From Ancylobacter sp. TS-1 (lineage in GTDB: Bacteria > Pseudomonadota > Alphaproteobacteria > Rhizobiales > Xanthobacteraceae): a stretch of DNA of 64,000 nt. How positions within the stretch are numbered: position 1 is the stretch's first letter; each line of letters opens with the position of its first letter. Location: assembly GCF_009223885.1 (NCBI RefSeq), contig NZ_CP045144.1, forward strand, positions 1,302,001 to 1,366,000, written 5' to 3'. Shown one piece after another: positions 46,260 through 56,814 of the stretch. Below the pieces are notes generated by a model. That model did not search any database. It was not told the origin of the DNA and saw nothing but the letters and a program-made list of their open reading frames with translations. The position numbers and the translations under genes are program-made.

Positions 46260-46544
46260 CTAGTCGTCGCCCTTGCCCGAGAAGGCGCCGCCGAATCGCT
46301 TCATCACCGCCTCGCGGGCGGCGAGCACCCGGCGCTCATAATCCTCCGCCATCGGCTCGGTCAGCACGCTCTCCAGCCCGGCGAGCAGCGCCCACAGGGC
46401 GGGGATCTCGGCCTCGTCCTCGATAAACTCGGTCAGCGCCTCGCCATCGGCGTCGTCCACCGTGCGGGAGAGGAACTCGAACAGCACGACCGCCACGGAG
46501 CGGTCGATGACCAGGGTGATTTCGTCGTTCGCCGGCGCGGCCAT
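46260..46544 (-). CDS. Hypothetical acidic protein (94 aa)
   Basis: The protein reads from MAAPANDEITLVIDRSVAVV through an all-helical acidic middle (DADGEALTEFIEDEAEIPAL) to a basic end (REAVMKRFGG). No domain recognised; similar short proteins occur in related genomes as hypotheticals. It lies 43 bp upstream of the O-methyltransferase on the same strand, so they may be co-transcribed. Divergent from prmB. Confidence 0.7.
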   Translation of the reverse strand: MAAPANDEITLVIDRSVAVVLFEFLSRTVDDADGEALTEFIEDEAEIPALWALLAGLESVLTEPMAEDYERRVLAAREAVMKRFGGAFSGKGDD

Positions 46545-46698
46545 GCCTCGCTCCCCAAGCGTGAGTGGTCTCCATCCTATTGATCCATGACGTTCTGATT
46601 ACAAGCCGGGCGGCGGCGCGCGCTTGCTTTCCCCGCCGCGCCGTGCTGTCGCTTGGCGCCTCGGGACAGGCGGGCGCCCGGACGTGAGGGAGGACCAC

Positions 46699-47640
46699 AT
46701 GGCGGCAGCGGACGAACTCGTCACGGTCAGGGATTTCGTGCGCTACGGCGTGAGCCGCTTCAACGCGGCCGGGCTCGCCTTCGGCCACGGCACCACCGGC
46801 GCGATCGACGAAGCCGCCTTCATGGTGCTGGAGGCGCTGCGGCTGCCGGTCGACGACCTCGCCCCCTGGCTCGACGCGCGGCTCACTGTCGAGGAGCGCA
46901 CCCGGCTCGCCGGGCTGATCGAGGCGCGCTGCACCACGCGCCAGCCGGCCGCCTATCTGCTCGGGCGCACCTATATTCAGGGCGTGCCGTTCCGTTCCGA
47001 CGCGCGCGCCATCGTGCCGCGCTCCTTCATCGGCGAATTGCTGGCGGGCGAGCTGACCGGCGGCGAGCCCTTCTCGCTGGTGCCCGAACCGATGACGGTG
47101 ACGCGGGCGCTCGATCTGTGCACCGGCTCGGGATGCCTCGCCATCCTCGCCGCCATGATCTTCCCGAACGCGGAGGTCGATGCGGTGGACCTTTCCCCCG
47201 ACGCGCTGGCGCTGGCGACCGAGAATGTCGCCGAGCACGAGCTGGAAGACCGCGTGCGGCTGCTGGAGGGCGACCTGTTCGCCCCGGTCGCCGGCGAAAT
47301 CTACGACCTCATCATCACCAACCCGCCCTATGTCGATGCCGAGGCGGTGGCGGCGCTGCCGCCGGAATACCGCCACGAGCCGCTGCTGGCCTTCGACGGC
47401 GGGCCGGACGGGCTCGACATCGTGCGCCGCATCCTCACGGAAGCGCCGGCGCATCTCTCCCCGCAGGGTGGGCTGATCTGCGAGATCGGCACCGGGCGGG
47501 AGATACTGGAAGCCGAATTCCCCAACATGCCCTTCCTGTGGCTCGACACCGAGGACAGCGAGGGCGAGGTGTTCTGGCTCTCGGCGGCCGATCTTGCCGG
47601 CGGCGCCGACATCCGCTTCATCAGCCGCATGGCACGCTAG
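46699..47640 (+). CDS. prmB: Ribosomal protein L3 N5-glutamine methyltransferase
   Basis: A 313-residue methyltransferase modifying a Gln of ribosomal protein uL3. The N-terminal helical domain contains TVRDFVRYGVSRFNAAGLAFG and the segment QPAAYLLGRTYIQG typical of PrmB. The catalytic domain has LDLCTGSGCLAILAA (SAM motif), the catalytic NPPYVDAEAVAALPPEYRHEP and FDGGPDGLDIVRRIL. NPPY together with the PrmB-type N-terminus separates it from PrmC. The ATG at 46699 follows GGGAGGACC; an upstream frame to 46624 has no ribosome site. Confidence 0.94.
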   Translation: MAAADELVTVRDFVRYGVSRFNAAGLAFGHGTTGAIDEAAFMVLEALRLPVDDLAPWLDARLTVEERTRLAGLIEARCTTRQPAAYLLGRTYIQGVPFRSDARAIVPRSFIGELLAGELTGGEPFSLVPEPMTVTRALDLCTGSGCLAILAAMIFPNAEVDAVDLSPDALALATENVAEHELEDRVRLLEGDLFAPVAGEIYDLIITNPPYVDAEAVAALPPEYRHEPLLAFDGGPDGLDIVRRILTEAPAHLSPQGGLICEIGTGREILEAEFPNMPFLWLDTEDSEGEVFWLSAADLAGGADIRFISRMAR

Positions 47641-47681
47641 GCCCGCGCGCCAGTTCCGCCCGCCCCCCGTCCGACGGCGTG

Positions 47682-47703
47682 GACAGGCCCGCACGTGCCT
47701 GTC
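47682..47703. terminator. Hairpin between convergent prmB and transglycosylase genes
   Basis: GACAGGC and GCCTGTC form a 7-bp stem with an 8-base loop. It lies 41 bp after prmB and 71 bp after the opposing gene. No T-run, so only a weak terminator candidate. Confidence 0.4.
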
Positions 47704-47774
47704 GGCAGATGCGAAATCACGGCATAATTGATGAACTCGGGTGATTCGGCCGAGTCATTGCGTAGCCGGCTTTG

Positions 47775-49001
47775 TTATCCGCCGCGCTTCATGTGATCGA
47801 GCACCTGCGCGTCCGGCCAGCAGTCGAGCGCGAGGCCGTTGGCCTTCTGGTAGGCGCCCAAGGCGGCGCGGGTTTTCATGCCCGCCTTGCCATCTATTTT
47901 GTCGGCGTAATATCCCTCGCGCGTCAGCACCTTCTGCATGAACTCAAGGTCGCGCGTCTTGACAAGAGCGATGTCGGACCAAGGGGTTACGAACGGCCTG
48001 TCGGTCTCGATGCGGTCGGCGAGATGGCCGACATAGAGCACGTAGAGATCGGCGAAATTATAGGCCTTAAGGACGAAATAGTTAGCCGGCGTCATAAATA
48101 CCGGCCCGAACGGTCCGGCCGGCATGATGAGCGAGGCCTGATCCTTCATGGCGGCCGCCGGCACGCTCCGCCCGTCGATGATCTTCACGCCCCGCCGCAG
48201 CCAGTCGCCGATGGTCGCGGTCGCCTCGGGCTCGGCCCGGGTGCAGTCGAAGCCCGAAGGCAGGGCCACCTCATAGGCCCAGCGCCGGCCGGGCTGCCAG
48301 CCCTTCTCCTTCAGCAGGCTGGCGGTGGCGGCCAGCGCCTCGGGCACGTCGGTCCAGATATTGGCGGTGCCGTCGCCGTCGAGATCGACGCCATAGGCGA
48401 GGTAGCCGGTCGGCAGGAACTGGGTGAGCCCCATGGCGCCGGCCCAGGAGCTCTTCATCTGCGCGCGGGTGACGTGCCCCTCGTCGAGAATCTTGAGCGC
48501 GGCGAGGAATTCGGCGCGGAACTCGTCCTTGCGGCGGCCCACATAGGCCTGCGTCGCCAGCACGCGCAGCGCGTCATGGTTCAGCTTGGCCCCGCCATAG
48601 GAGGTTTCGCGCGCCCAGATGGCGAGCAGGATCGGCCCCGGCACGCCGAACTGGCGCTCGATGGCCTTGAGCTGCGGCGCATATTGGCGCGCCAGCGCCC
48701 TCCCCCGCGCGGCGTAATTGGCGATCGCCTTGTCGGAGAGATAGGCGGCCGGGGTCTGCACGAACTCGGCCTGCCCGTCCGGCTTTCGCGGCTTGCCGGG
48801 AATGGCGAGGTCGGGCAGCGAATAGTCGGGCGCGAGCCCGCGCGTCTCGCGCTCGAAGGCGGCGCGCGAGATCCCCATCGCCTGCGCCGCCGGCCATTGC
48901 GCGGCGATGAAGCGGTCGAAGCCGGCATCGGCGAGGGCCGCGCCCGCCAGGGACACGACGCCCGCGATGAGCGTGAGAAGGCCAGTCAGGAGGCGGTGCA
49001 T
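47775..49001 (-). CDS. Lytic murein transglycosylase, MltB type with peptidoglycan-binding domain
   Basis: A 408-residue periplasmic enzyme: signal peptide (residues 1-25), SLT_2 catalytic domain with AIWARETSYGGAKL (catalytic Glu132), WAGAMGLTQFLPTGYLAYGVDLDGDGTANIW and the trailing PANYFVLKAYNFADLY. A C-terminal peptidoglycan-binding domain (residues about 340-405, YYADKIDGKAGMKTRAALGAYQ) follows. The ATG at 49001 follows GAGGAC and opens directly into the signal peptide; the longer frame to 49205 is ignored. It is distinct from the shorter MltB-type enzyme at 8432, which lacks the binding domain. Confidence 0.93.
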   Translation of the reverse strand: MHRLLTGLLTLIAGVVSLAGAALADAGFDRFIAAQWPAAQAMGISRAAFERETRGLAPDYSLPDLAIPGKPRKPDGQAEFVQTPAAYLSDKAIANYAARGRALARQYAPQLKAIERQFGVPGPILLAIWARETSYGGAKLNHDALRVLATQAYVGRRKDEFRAEFLAALKILDEGHVTRAQMKSSWAGAMGLTQFLPTGYLAYGVDLDGDGTANIWTDVPEALAATASLLKEKGWQPGRRWAYEVALPSGFDCTRAEPEATATIGDWLRRGVKIIDGRSVPAAAMKDQASLIMPAGPFGPVFMTPANYFVLKAYNFADLYVLYVGHLADRIETDRPFVTPWSDIALVKTRDLEFMQKVLTREGYYADKIDGKAGMKTRAALGAYQKANGLALDCWPDAQVLDHMKRGG

Positions 49002-49264
49002 GTCCTCGGCATAGCCCAATCGCCGGCCGATGAGAACCGTCGGTCGCCTCGCCGGTGCTTGCCTGACGCGGAGTTGAGGTTTTCGCGCGGCGATGCGGGC
49101 AACGGGCTGTGCATGAACCCCGCGCGGGACGGACCGGCGGGCCGGAGCCGCTTGTAGGCGCGCCGGCCTCTCGCCTAGCCTTACCCTGGTGCCGGCGGAC
49201 GGCATCGGCGAACCGCGCCGGGGGAAGCCGGATGGGCGGTCGCGCCCTGCGGATAGAGGACCTC

Positions 49265-49684
49265 ATGAAGTTCAGGACGCTCATCGCCGGCGCGCTCGTC
49301 GCCGCCGGGATTCTGGCCGTCGGCCTCCCGGTCGTCGCGCCCGTCACGGCGGCGCAGGCCAAGCCCTCCATCAGCCTCGGGAAGGAGCACTACAAGGCCC
49401 GCTGGATCTGGAGCCCGGCGCTGAAGGCCAAGCGCGACCCCAACAATGTCAGCTACATCCAGTTCACCGGCCCGGACCGGATCGTCTACACCTACAACAA
49501 GATTATCGTCGAAGTGAACGTGAAGCGCGATGCGGGCAACGTCTTCACCTTCACCACCAATGGCAGGAACCAGTTCGTCCTGGTCTCGCCCTCCCCCGGC
49601 CGGTTCAATGCCGCCTTCTGGGAGGATTTCACCTCGCCCTCGCGCCCGCCCAACGCCACCGCCGTCTTCACGCTCAGGCCCTGA
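49265..49684 (+). CDS. Secreted hypothetical protein (139 aa)
   Basis: A signal peptide of about 32 residues (TLIAGALVAAGILAVGLPVVAP) precedes a mostly beta mature part with KEHYKARWIWSPALKAKRDP, SYIQFTGPDRIVYTYN, VEVNVKRDAGNVFTFTTNGR and FWEDFTSPSRPP. No domain recognised. Aromatic-rich alternating strands suggest a small periplasmic or surface beta-sandwich. ATG 49265 follows GAGGAC. Monocistronic, with an intrinsic terminator directly after it. Confidence 0.75.
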   Translation: MKFRTLIAGALVAAGILAVGLPVVAPVTAAQAKPSISLGKEHYKARWIWSPALKAKRDPNNVSYIQFTGPDRIVYTYNKIIVEVNVKRDAGNVFTFTTNGRNQFVLVSPSPGRFNAAFWEDFTSPSRPPNATAVFTLRP

Positions 49685-49707
49685 GCGCCACGCGCCGCCG
49701 CCAACGT

Positions 49708-49741
49708 AAAAGGCCCGCCCGGTTTCCCGGACGGGCCTTTT
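49708..49741. terminator. Bidirectional intrinsic terminator between secreted protein and ettA
   Basis: AAAAGGCCCGCCCGG and CCGGACGGGCCTTTT pair with one mismatch across a 4-base loop. T-runs occur on both strands, so it can end both convergent transcripts. Confidence 0.9.
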
Positions 49742-49775
49742 CATGCGGCAGGGCGTAGAGCGCGCGGGGGGCGCC

Positions 49776-51431
<1,656 letters not shown>

Positions 51432-51650
51432 GTCCAAATCCTGCGCGTGCGGACGATGCCGTGGCCGGCCGCGAAACCGGGTCGCGATGCGGTTGTGTGA
51501 TGGGGGGCTATGTAGCCGCTGCACCCTTGGGCGGCAAGGCCGCAGCCGGGCGGTGGCACCACAACCGAGTACAACTTCCCCGTTTTTCATGGTAGCCTGA
51601 GGAGTAATCCGGAAGCGCATGCGCATGCTGACGGCCTTCACCTTCTCAAG

Positions 51651-52631
51651 ATGAGCCGTGATTGCATGCTGTCGCAAATTTCCGAGCTGGAACTCCGCGA
51701 GCTCTACATAAAATTCCCGGTGCCGGCCTGCGTGCTCGACCGGGAGGGACGCTATATCGCGGTCAATGAGGAAATGGCCAGCCTGCTCGCGACTCCGGGC
51801 CCTGAACTGGTGGGACGCAGGGCCGCCCAGTATTTCGGCCCGCTGGCCGACGAGCGCATCGCCCGCGACTTCGCAACCTTCGACGCCGGCCGCTCGATTC
51901 CCAATCACGAGTTCCCCGCGCTCGGCCGCGTCTACATCGTCGCCTCGCGCCCGGTCCGGCGCGACTCCGACAACAAGGCCTTCGCCATCCATGTCGTTCT
52001 GGTCGACATCACCGACCGCAAGAGGCTGGAGACCCAGCTCGAAAACGCCAACCGCCAGCTCAGCGAGGCCAACCACAAGCTGACCGAGGCAGCGCGCACC
52101 GACGCGCTCACCGGCCTGTGGAACCGCCATGCGCTGGAAGAGCTGATGCCCTGGGAGATCGGCCGCAGCCAGCGCGACGGCACCCCGCTCTCGGTGCTGA
52201 TGATCGATATCGACCGCTTCAAGAAGTACAATGACCGCTACGGTCATCTCGGCGGCGACGAGGCCCTGCACGCCGTCGCGCAGGCCATGGTCGGGGCCGC
52301 GACACGCCCCGGCGACATGGTCACGCGCTTCGGCGGCGAGGAGTTTCTGGTCCTGCTGCCCGGCACCGACGCGGCCGGCGCGCTCAAGGTCGCGGCCAAC
52401 ATCCAGCAGGCCATCGCGGCGCTCGCCATCCCGCACGAGGCCAGCCCCACGGGCTGGCTGACGGTGAGCATCGGCGTCGCCAGCCTGCCGCCGCTGGCCG
52501 CCTCGATCCCTGCCGGCGATCTGCGGACGGCGCTAATCGAGGACGCCGACCAGGCGCTGTATGCGGTGAAGCAGGGCGGGCGCAACGGGGTCCGGCTGCA
52601 CGCGCCGGACGAGCGCGTCACCGGCGGCTAG
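51651..52631 (+). CDS. PAS-GGDEF diguanylate cyclase
   Basis: A 326-residue soluble signalling protein. A PAS domain (residues about 18-125; PACVLDREGRYIAVNEEMAS, then VVLVDITDRKRLE) is linked by a coiled coil (ETQLENANRQLSEANHKL) to a GGDEF domain with DALTGLWNRHALEEL, MIDIDRFKKYNDRYGH and active site GGEEF (228-232). RPGD at 219-222, five residues before the active site, is the RxxD inhibitory site, so it should be product-inhibited. It makes cyclic di-GMP in response to an unknown PAS ligand. The start could also be ATG 51666; neither has a good ribosome site. The 219-bp gap to divergent ettA holds no element I can name. Confidence 0.9.
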   Translation: MSRDCMLSQISELELRELYIKFPVPACVLDREGRYIAVNEEMASLLATPGPELVGRRAAQYFGPLADERIARDFATFDAGRSIPNHEFPALGRVYIVASRPVRRDSDNKAFAIHVVLVDITDRKRLETQLENANRQLSEANHKLTEAARTDALTGLWNRHALEELMPWEIGRSQRDGTPLSVLMIDIDRFKKYNDRYGHLGGDEALHAVAQAMVGAATRPGDMVTRFGGEEFLVLLPGTDAAGALKVAANIQQAIAALAIPHEASPTGWLTVSIGVASLPPLAASIPAGDLRTALIEDADQALYAVKQGGRNGVRLHAPDERVTGG

Positions 52632-52684
52632 ACCGGGCGACGGGCGCGCGGCGACCCCGCGCCGCAATTTCCTGCGGGGGTAAC

Positions 52685-52709
52685 GGAACGCCATCGGGAA
52701 TCGTGCGTT
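52685..52709 (+). promoter_or_regulatory. EcfG-type general stress promoter upstream of the trehalose operon
   Basis: GGAAC (52685-52689), 16 bp, CGTT (52706-52709) is a perfect EcfG consensus, 93 bp before otsB. Trehalose synthesis genes are established targets of the general stress response in several Rhizobiales, which supports the call. Confidence 0.8.
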
Positions 52710-52802
52710 TACAGCATGACGTTACCGGACGAGACGGACGCCGGGTGCGTTTTCTTATCCAGTTACCTCTGATGCACGGAACGGCGCGGGTATACCGAAC
52801 GC

Positions 52803-53582
52803 ATGGCGAGAACACCAACCGCACCGGCGGACGGCCTCCAGCCGTCACCCGATCCCGACTGGGCCCTGTTCCTCGATATCGACGGCACGCTCATCGACCA
52901 CGCCGACCACCCCGAAGGCGTCACCATTCCCGATGATCTGCCGGACCTGCTGAGCCGCCTCCAGCTTGCGCTGGACGGAGCGGTGGCGCTGGTCTCGGGC
53001 CGCACCATCGACTGGATGGACCACCGCTTCGCACCTGCGCGGCTGGCCGCCTCCGGCCAGCACGGGGCCGAGATACGCCTCGCGCCGGACGCGCCGGCCG
53101 TACCCATCCCCACCCCGAAATGGCGCCGACCGCTGGAGCAGTCGCTCGACCGCGCGCTCTCCGCCTGGCCGGGCGTGTTCATCGAGCACAAGCCGCTCTC
53201 GCTCGCGGTGCATTTCCGCGCCGTCCCCCAGTTCGCCGACGAGGTGATGCAGACCGTGGTCGACCTCGGCAGCGGGCTCGACGGCAGCGTGGAGTTTCTC
53301 AAGGGCCGCTTCGTCATCGAGGTGCGCCAGGGCGGCCACGACAAGGGAACGGCGGTCGAGCAGTTCATGCGCACCGCGCTGTTCACCGGCCGCCGGCCGG
53401 TCTTCCTCGGCGACGACGTGACCGACGAGGACGGCTTCCGCGCCGTCCGCGCCGCCGGCGGCCTTGCCGTCGCGGTCGGCCCGCGCCCCACCGGGCAGGT
53501 CGATTTCCGCCTCGCCGGCCCGTCGCAGGTGCGCGACTGGCTGGTCCGCATTCCCGAACTGCTGGAGAAAGTCGACCCGTGA
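52803..53582 (+). CDS. otsB: Trehalose-6-phosphate phosphatase
   Basis: A 259-residue HAD-superfamily phosphatase releasing trehalose from trehalose 6-phosphate. Motif I FLDIDGTLIDH has the nucleophile Asp25 and Asp27; VALVSGRTIDWMD is motif II; GLDGSVEFLKGRFVIEV and KGTAVEQFM supply the Lys; FLGDDVTDEDGF is motif IV. Length is normal. Its stop overlaps the GTG of the following GH15 gene (GTGA), so the two are translationally coupled. Promoter: EcfG type, 93 bp upstream. Unlike in E. coli, otsB precedes otsA and is separated from it by the GH15 gene. Confidence 0.96.
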   Translation: MARTPTAPADGLQPSPDPDWALFLDIDGTLIDHADHPEGVTIPDDLPDLLSRLQLALDGAVALVSGRTIDWMDHRFAPARLAASGQHGAEIRLAPDAPAVPIPTPKWRRPLEQSLDRALSAWPGVFIEHKPLSLAVHFRAVPQFADEVMQTVVDLGSGLDGSVEFLKGRFVIEVRQGGHDKGTAVEQFMRTALFTGRRPVFLGDDVTDEDGFRAVRAAGGLAVAVGPRPTGQVDFRLAGPSQVRDWLVRIPELLEKVDP

Positions 53583-55375
53583 GTTCCTTTCTCGACCTCG
53601 CCGCCATCGGCAACGGCACCATCGCCGCCCTCATCGACGGCAATGGACGCATCGCCTGGTGCTGCTGGCCGCGCATAGACGGCGACCCGATCTTCTCCTC
53701 GCTGCTCGGCGGTACCGAGCCGGAGGCCGGCTTCTTCGACGTCCGGCTCGACGGGCAGGTCAAGGCGACGCGGCGCTACCAGCGCAACACCGCGATCATC
53801 GAGACCATTCTCGAGAGCGCCGACGGCGCCAAGCTGCGCATCACCGACTTCGCCCCGCGCTTCAAGCTCTATGACCGCATCTACCGGCCGGCCATGCTGG
53901 TGCGCCGCATCGAGCCGATCGGCGGCACCTGCCGCGTCACGGTGCGGCTGCGCCCGCATTCCGGCTGGGGCCAGAACCGCCCGACGCCGGTGCGCGGCTC
54001 CAACCATATGCGCTTCTCCGGCGACGACTTCACGCTGCGCGCCACCACCGACCTGCCCATCGTCTATGTGACGGAGGAGCGGCCCTTCGTGCTCAACCGC
54101 GCCGCCACGCTGGTCATCGGCCCGGACGAGCCGTTCGCCTCCAGCCTCGCCGACACCGCGCGCGGCTTCGAGGAGAAGACCCGCGACTATTGGTGGGAAT
54201 GGGTGCGCTACCTCTCCATTCCCTATGAATGGCAGGACGCGGTGATCCGCGCCGCCATCTCGCTGAAGCTGTGCGCCTATGAGGAGACCGGCGGCATCGT
54301 CGCCGCGCTCACCACCTCGATTCCCGAAGCGCCGCACTCGATCCGCAACTGGGACTACCGGCACTGCTGGCTGCGCGATTCCTACTTCACCGTGCGGGCG
54401 CTCAACCTGCTCGGCGCCACCCGCACCATGGAAGACTACATCCGCTACCTGACCACGGTGATCGCCTCGGAGCCGTCGGGACGGCTGGCGCCGGTCTATT
54501 CCATCGTGCCGGGCGCGCCGCTGGAGGAGCATTTCGCCACCGCCCTGCCCGGCTTCCAGGGCATGGGGCCGGTGCGGGTGGGCAACCAGGCCGCCGAGCA
54601 GGTGCAGAATGACGGCTACGGCCATGTCGTGCTGGCGGCGGCGCAGATGTTCTTCGACGAACGCCTGCCCGGACGCGGCGATCGCGCGCTGTTCGAACTG
54701 CTGGAGCGCGTCGGGGCGCGGGCGGTCGAATTCGCCTTCGAGCCGGATGCCGGCCTGTGGGAGCTGCGCGGCCGGCGCCGGGTGCACACCTTCTCGGCGG
54801 TGATGAGCTGGGCCGCCTGCGACCGGCTCTCGCGCATCGCCCGCGTGCTCGACATTCCCGAGCGGGCGCAGTTCTGGGCCGACCACGCCAACGAGATCCG
54901 CACCCGCATCCTCGCCTTCGCGTGGAACGAGGAGATGGGCAGCTTCGTCGACGCGCAGGAGGAAGGCCAGCTCGACGCCAGCCTGCTGCTGCTCGCCGAA
55001 CTCGGCTTCGTGCGGCCGGACGATCCGCGCTACGTCGCCACGGTGGAGACCATCGGCCGCGAGCTCAAGCGCAACGGCTACATGATGCGCTATGCCGGCG
55101 AGGATGATTTCGGCGTGCCTGAAACCTCCTTCACCATCTGTTCGTTCTGGTATGCGGGCGCGCTCGACCTGATCGGACGGCGCGAGGAGGCGCGGGAGAT
55201 GTTCACCAGCCTGCTCGCCCGGCGCAACGAAGCCGGGCTGCTGTCGGAGGACATCGACAACCGCACGCTCGAACTGTGGGGCAACATCCCGCAGACCTAT
55301 TCCATGGTCGGTCTCATCGACACCGCGATGCGCCTGTCCAAGACATGGGAGGAAGCGTTCTGGCGAGGCTCGTGA
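53579..55375 (+). CDS. Glycoside hydrolase family 15 protein (glucoamylase/trehalase-like)
   Basis: A 598-residue cytoplasmic protein (no signal peptide). An N-terminal beta-sandwich (SSFLDLAAIGNGTIAALIDG, then WCCWPRIDGDPIFSSLLGG) precedes the (alpha/alpha)6 barrel with SIPEAPHSIRNWDYRHCWLRDSYF, GNQAAEQVQNDGYGHVVLAA and FTICSFWYAGAL plus TLELWGNIPQTYSMVG, the typical GH15 substrate-site segments. Members of this subgroup include trehalases and glucoamylases. Its place inside an ots operon makes alpha,alpha-trehalose, or a shorter alpha-glucan, the likeliest substrate. GTG start at 53579 overlaps otsB; its end overlaps otsA. Confidence 0.92.
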   Translation: MSSFLDLAAIGNGTIAALIDGNGRIAWCCWPRIDGDPIFSSLLGGTEPEAGFFDVRLDGQVKATRRYQRNTAIIETILESADGAKLRITDFAPRFKLYDRIYRPAMLVRRIEPIGGTCRVTVRLRPHSGWGQNRPTPVRGSNHMRFSGDDFTLRATTDLPIVYVTEERPFVLNRAATLVIGPDEPFASSLADTARGFEEKTRDYWWEWVRYLSIPYEWQDAVIRAAISLKLCAYEETGGIVAALTTSIPEAPHSIRNWDYRHCWLRDSYFTVRALNLLGATRTMEDYIRYLTTVIASEPSGRLAPVYSIVPGAPLEEHFATALPGFQGMGPVRVGNQAAEQVQNDGYGHVVLAAAQMFFDERLPGRGDRALFELLERVGARAVEFAFEPDAGLWELRGRRRVHTFSAVMSWAACDRLSRIARVLDIPERAQFWADHANEIRTRILAFAWNEEMGSFVDAQEEGQLDASLLLLAELGFVRPDDPRYVATVETIGRELKRNGYMMRYAGEDDFGVPETSFTICSFWYAGALDLIGRREEAREMFTSLLARRNEAGLLSEDIDNRTLELWGNIPQTYSMVGLIDTAMRLSKTWEEAFWRGS

Positions 55376-56781
55376 TCGTCTCCAACCGCGTGGCCTCGCC
55401 CCGTGAGCGGGCGGCCAAGGCGGGCGGGCTGGCCGTGGCCCTGCGCGAGGCGCTGGGCAAGCATGGCGGGCTGTGGTTCGGCTGGAGCGGCGAGACCCAG
55501 GTCGACCCGCCCGACACGCCGAAGGTCTTCCGCTCCGGCCGCGTGACCTATGCGCTGCTGACCCTCGACCCGGACGACCAGCGCGCCCACTACGCCGGCT
55601 ACGCCAATGGCTCGCTCTGGCCGCTGTGCCACTACCGGCTCGGCTCGCTGTCGTTCCGGCGCAGCGAATGGGAGGGCTATCGCCGGGTCAACGAGCACTT
55701 CGCCCGCGCCCTGCGGCCGCTGCTGCGCCCCGACGACATCGTCTGGGTGCATGACTACCATTTCATCCCGCTGGCGGCGGAGCTGCGCAAGCTCGGCTTC
55801 GAGGGGCGCATCGGCTATTTCCACCACATCCCCTGGCCGACGCCGGAGGTGTTCCTCAGCCTGCCCTCGCACGCCGCGCTGGTGCAGGACCTGTCGCATT
55901 ACGATCTGGTCGGCCTGCAAACCGAGCACGATGTGCGCGCGCTGCTCACCTACATCTCGTCCGAGGTGCGCGGCTGGATCGCGCCGGGCGGCGTGGTCGG
56001 GCTGCGCGAGCGGCGATTCCGTGTCGCCGCCTTCCCGATCGGCATCGACGCCGACGCCTTCGTCGCCGACGCGCAGGCCTCCGTCGGCAGCGAGGAGGAG
56101 GAGCGCCTGAGCGCCAGCCTCGCCGGCCGCCAGCTTGCCGTCGGCGTCGACCGGCTCGACTATTCCAAGGGCCTGCCCGGCAAGTTCGCCGCCTTTGGCG
56201 AGCTTCTCAGCCGCTACCCCGAGCACCGCTCCAAGGTGACGATGATGCAGATCGCGCCGGTCTCGCGCGGCGAGGTCGCCGAATACCGGGCGCTGCGGCG
56301 CGAGCTGGAAGAGCTGGCCGGCGCCATCAACGGCGAATATGCCGAGTTCGACTGGGTGCCGCTGCGCTACCTCAACCGGCCGTTCCAGCGGGCGACGCTG
56401 GCCGCCATCTACCGCAATGCCCGCCTCGGCATGGTGACGCCGCTGCGCGACGGCATGAACCTCGTCGCCAAGGAATATGTCGCCGCGCAGAATCCGGAAG
56501 ATCCCGGCGTGCTGATCCTCTCGCGCTTCGCCGGCGCGGCGGACGAACTGAGCGGTGCCGTGCTGGTCAATCCCTACGATGTCGAGGGCATGGCCGAGGC
56601 CGCCCATGCCGCCCTCGCCATGCCGCTCGACGAGCGCCGCGCCCGCTGGCAGGCTAACTGGGAGAAGGTGCACACCAACACCATCCATACGTGGTGCGAA
56701 ACTTTCATCCACGAATTAGTAAATGCCATTGACCATTTCGACAGCCCGGGGGAGCCTCCGGGAGAAGGCCGCCGCGGATGA
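55345..56781 (+). CDS. otsA: Trehalose-6-phosphate synthase
   Basis: A GT20 enzyme making trehalose 6-phosphate from UDP-glucose and glucose 6-phosphate. The landmarks are LVIVSNRVASPRERA (glucose 6-phosphate Arg), GGLWFGWSGET, VWVHDYHFIPLA, GYFHHIPWPTPEVF, GVDRLDYSKGLPGK and the C-terminal PLRDGMNLVAKEYVA. The start is unclear. The first in-frame ATG (55345, given here) has no ribosome site, while GGGAGGA lies inside the frame and is ideally spaced for a CTG at 55360, which also matches the E. coli OtsA N-terminus. A GTG at 55372 overlaps the GH15 stop as GTGA. The gene overlaps the GH15 gene by up to 31 bp. Confidence 0.94.
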   Translation: MGGSVLARLVIVSNRVASPRERAAKAGGLAVALREALGKHGGLWFGWSGETQVDPPDTPKVFRSGRVTYALLTLDPDDQRAHYAGYANGSLWPLCHYRLGSLSFRRSEWEGYRRVNEHFARALRPLLRPDDIVWVHDYHFIPLAAELRKLGFEGRIGYFHHIPWPTPEVFLSLPSHAALVQDLSHYDLVGLQTEHDVRALLTYISSEVRGWIAPGGVVGLRERRFRVAAFPIGIDADAFVADAQASVGSEEEERLSASLAGRQLAVGVDRLDYSKGLPGKFAAFGELLSRYPEHRSKVTMMQIAPVSRGEVAEYRALRRELEELAGAINGEYAEFDWVPLRYLNRPFQRATLAAIYRNARLGMVTPLRDGMNLVAKEYVAAQNPEDPGVLILSRFAGAADELSGAVLVNPYDVEGMAEAAHAALAMPLDERRARWQANWEKVHTNTIHTWCETFIHELVNAIDHFDSPGEPPGEGRRG

Positions 56782-56814
56782 ACCGCGCCGGCGGGTAACG
56801 TTGAGGGATCCCTG

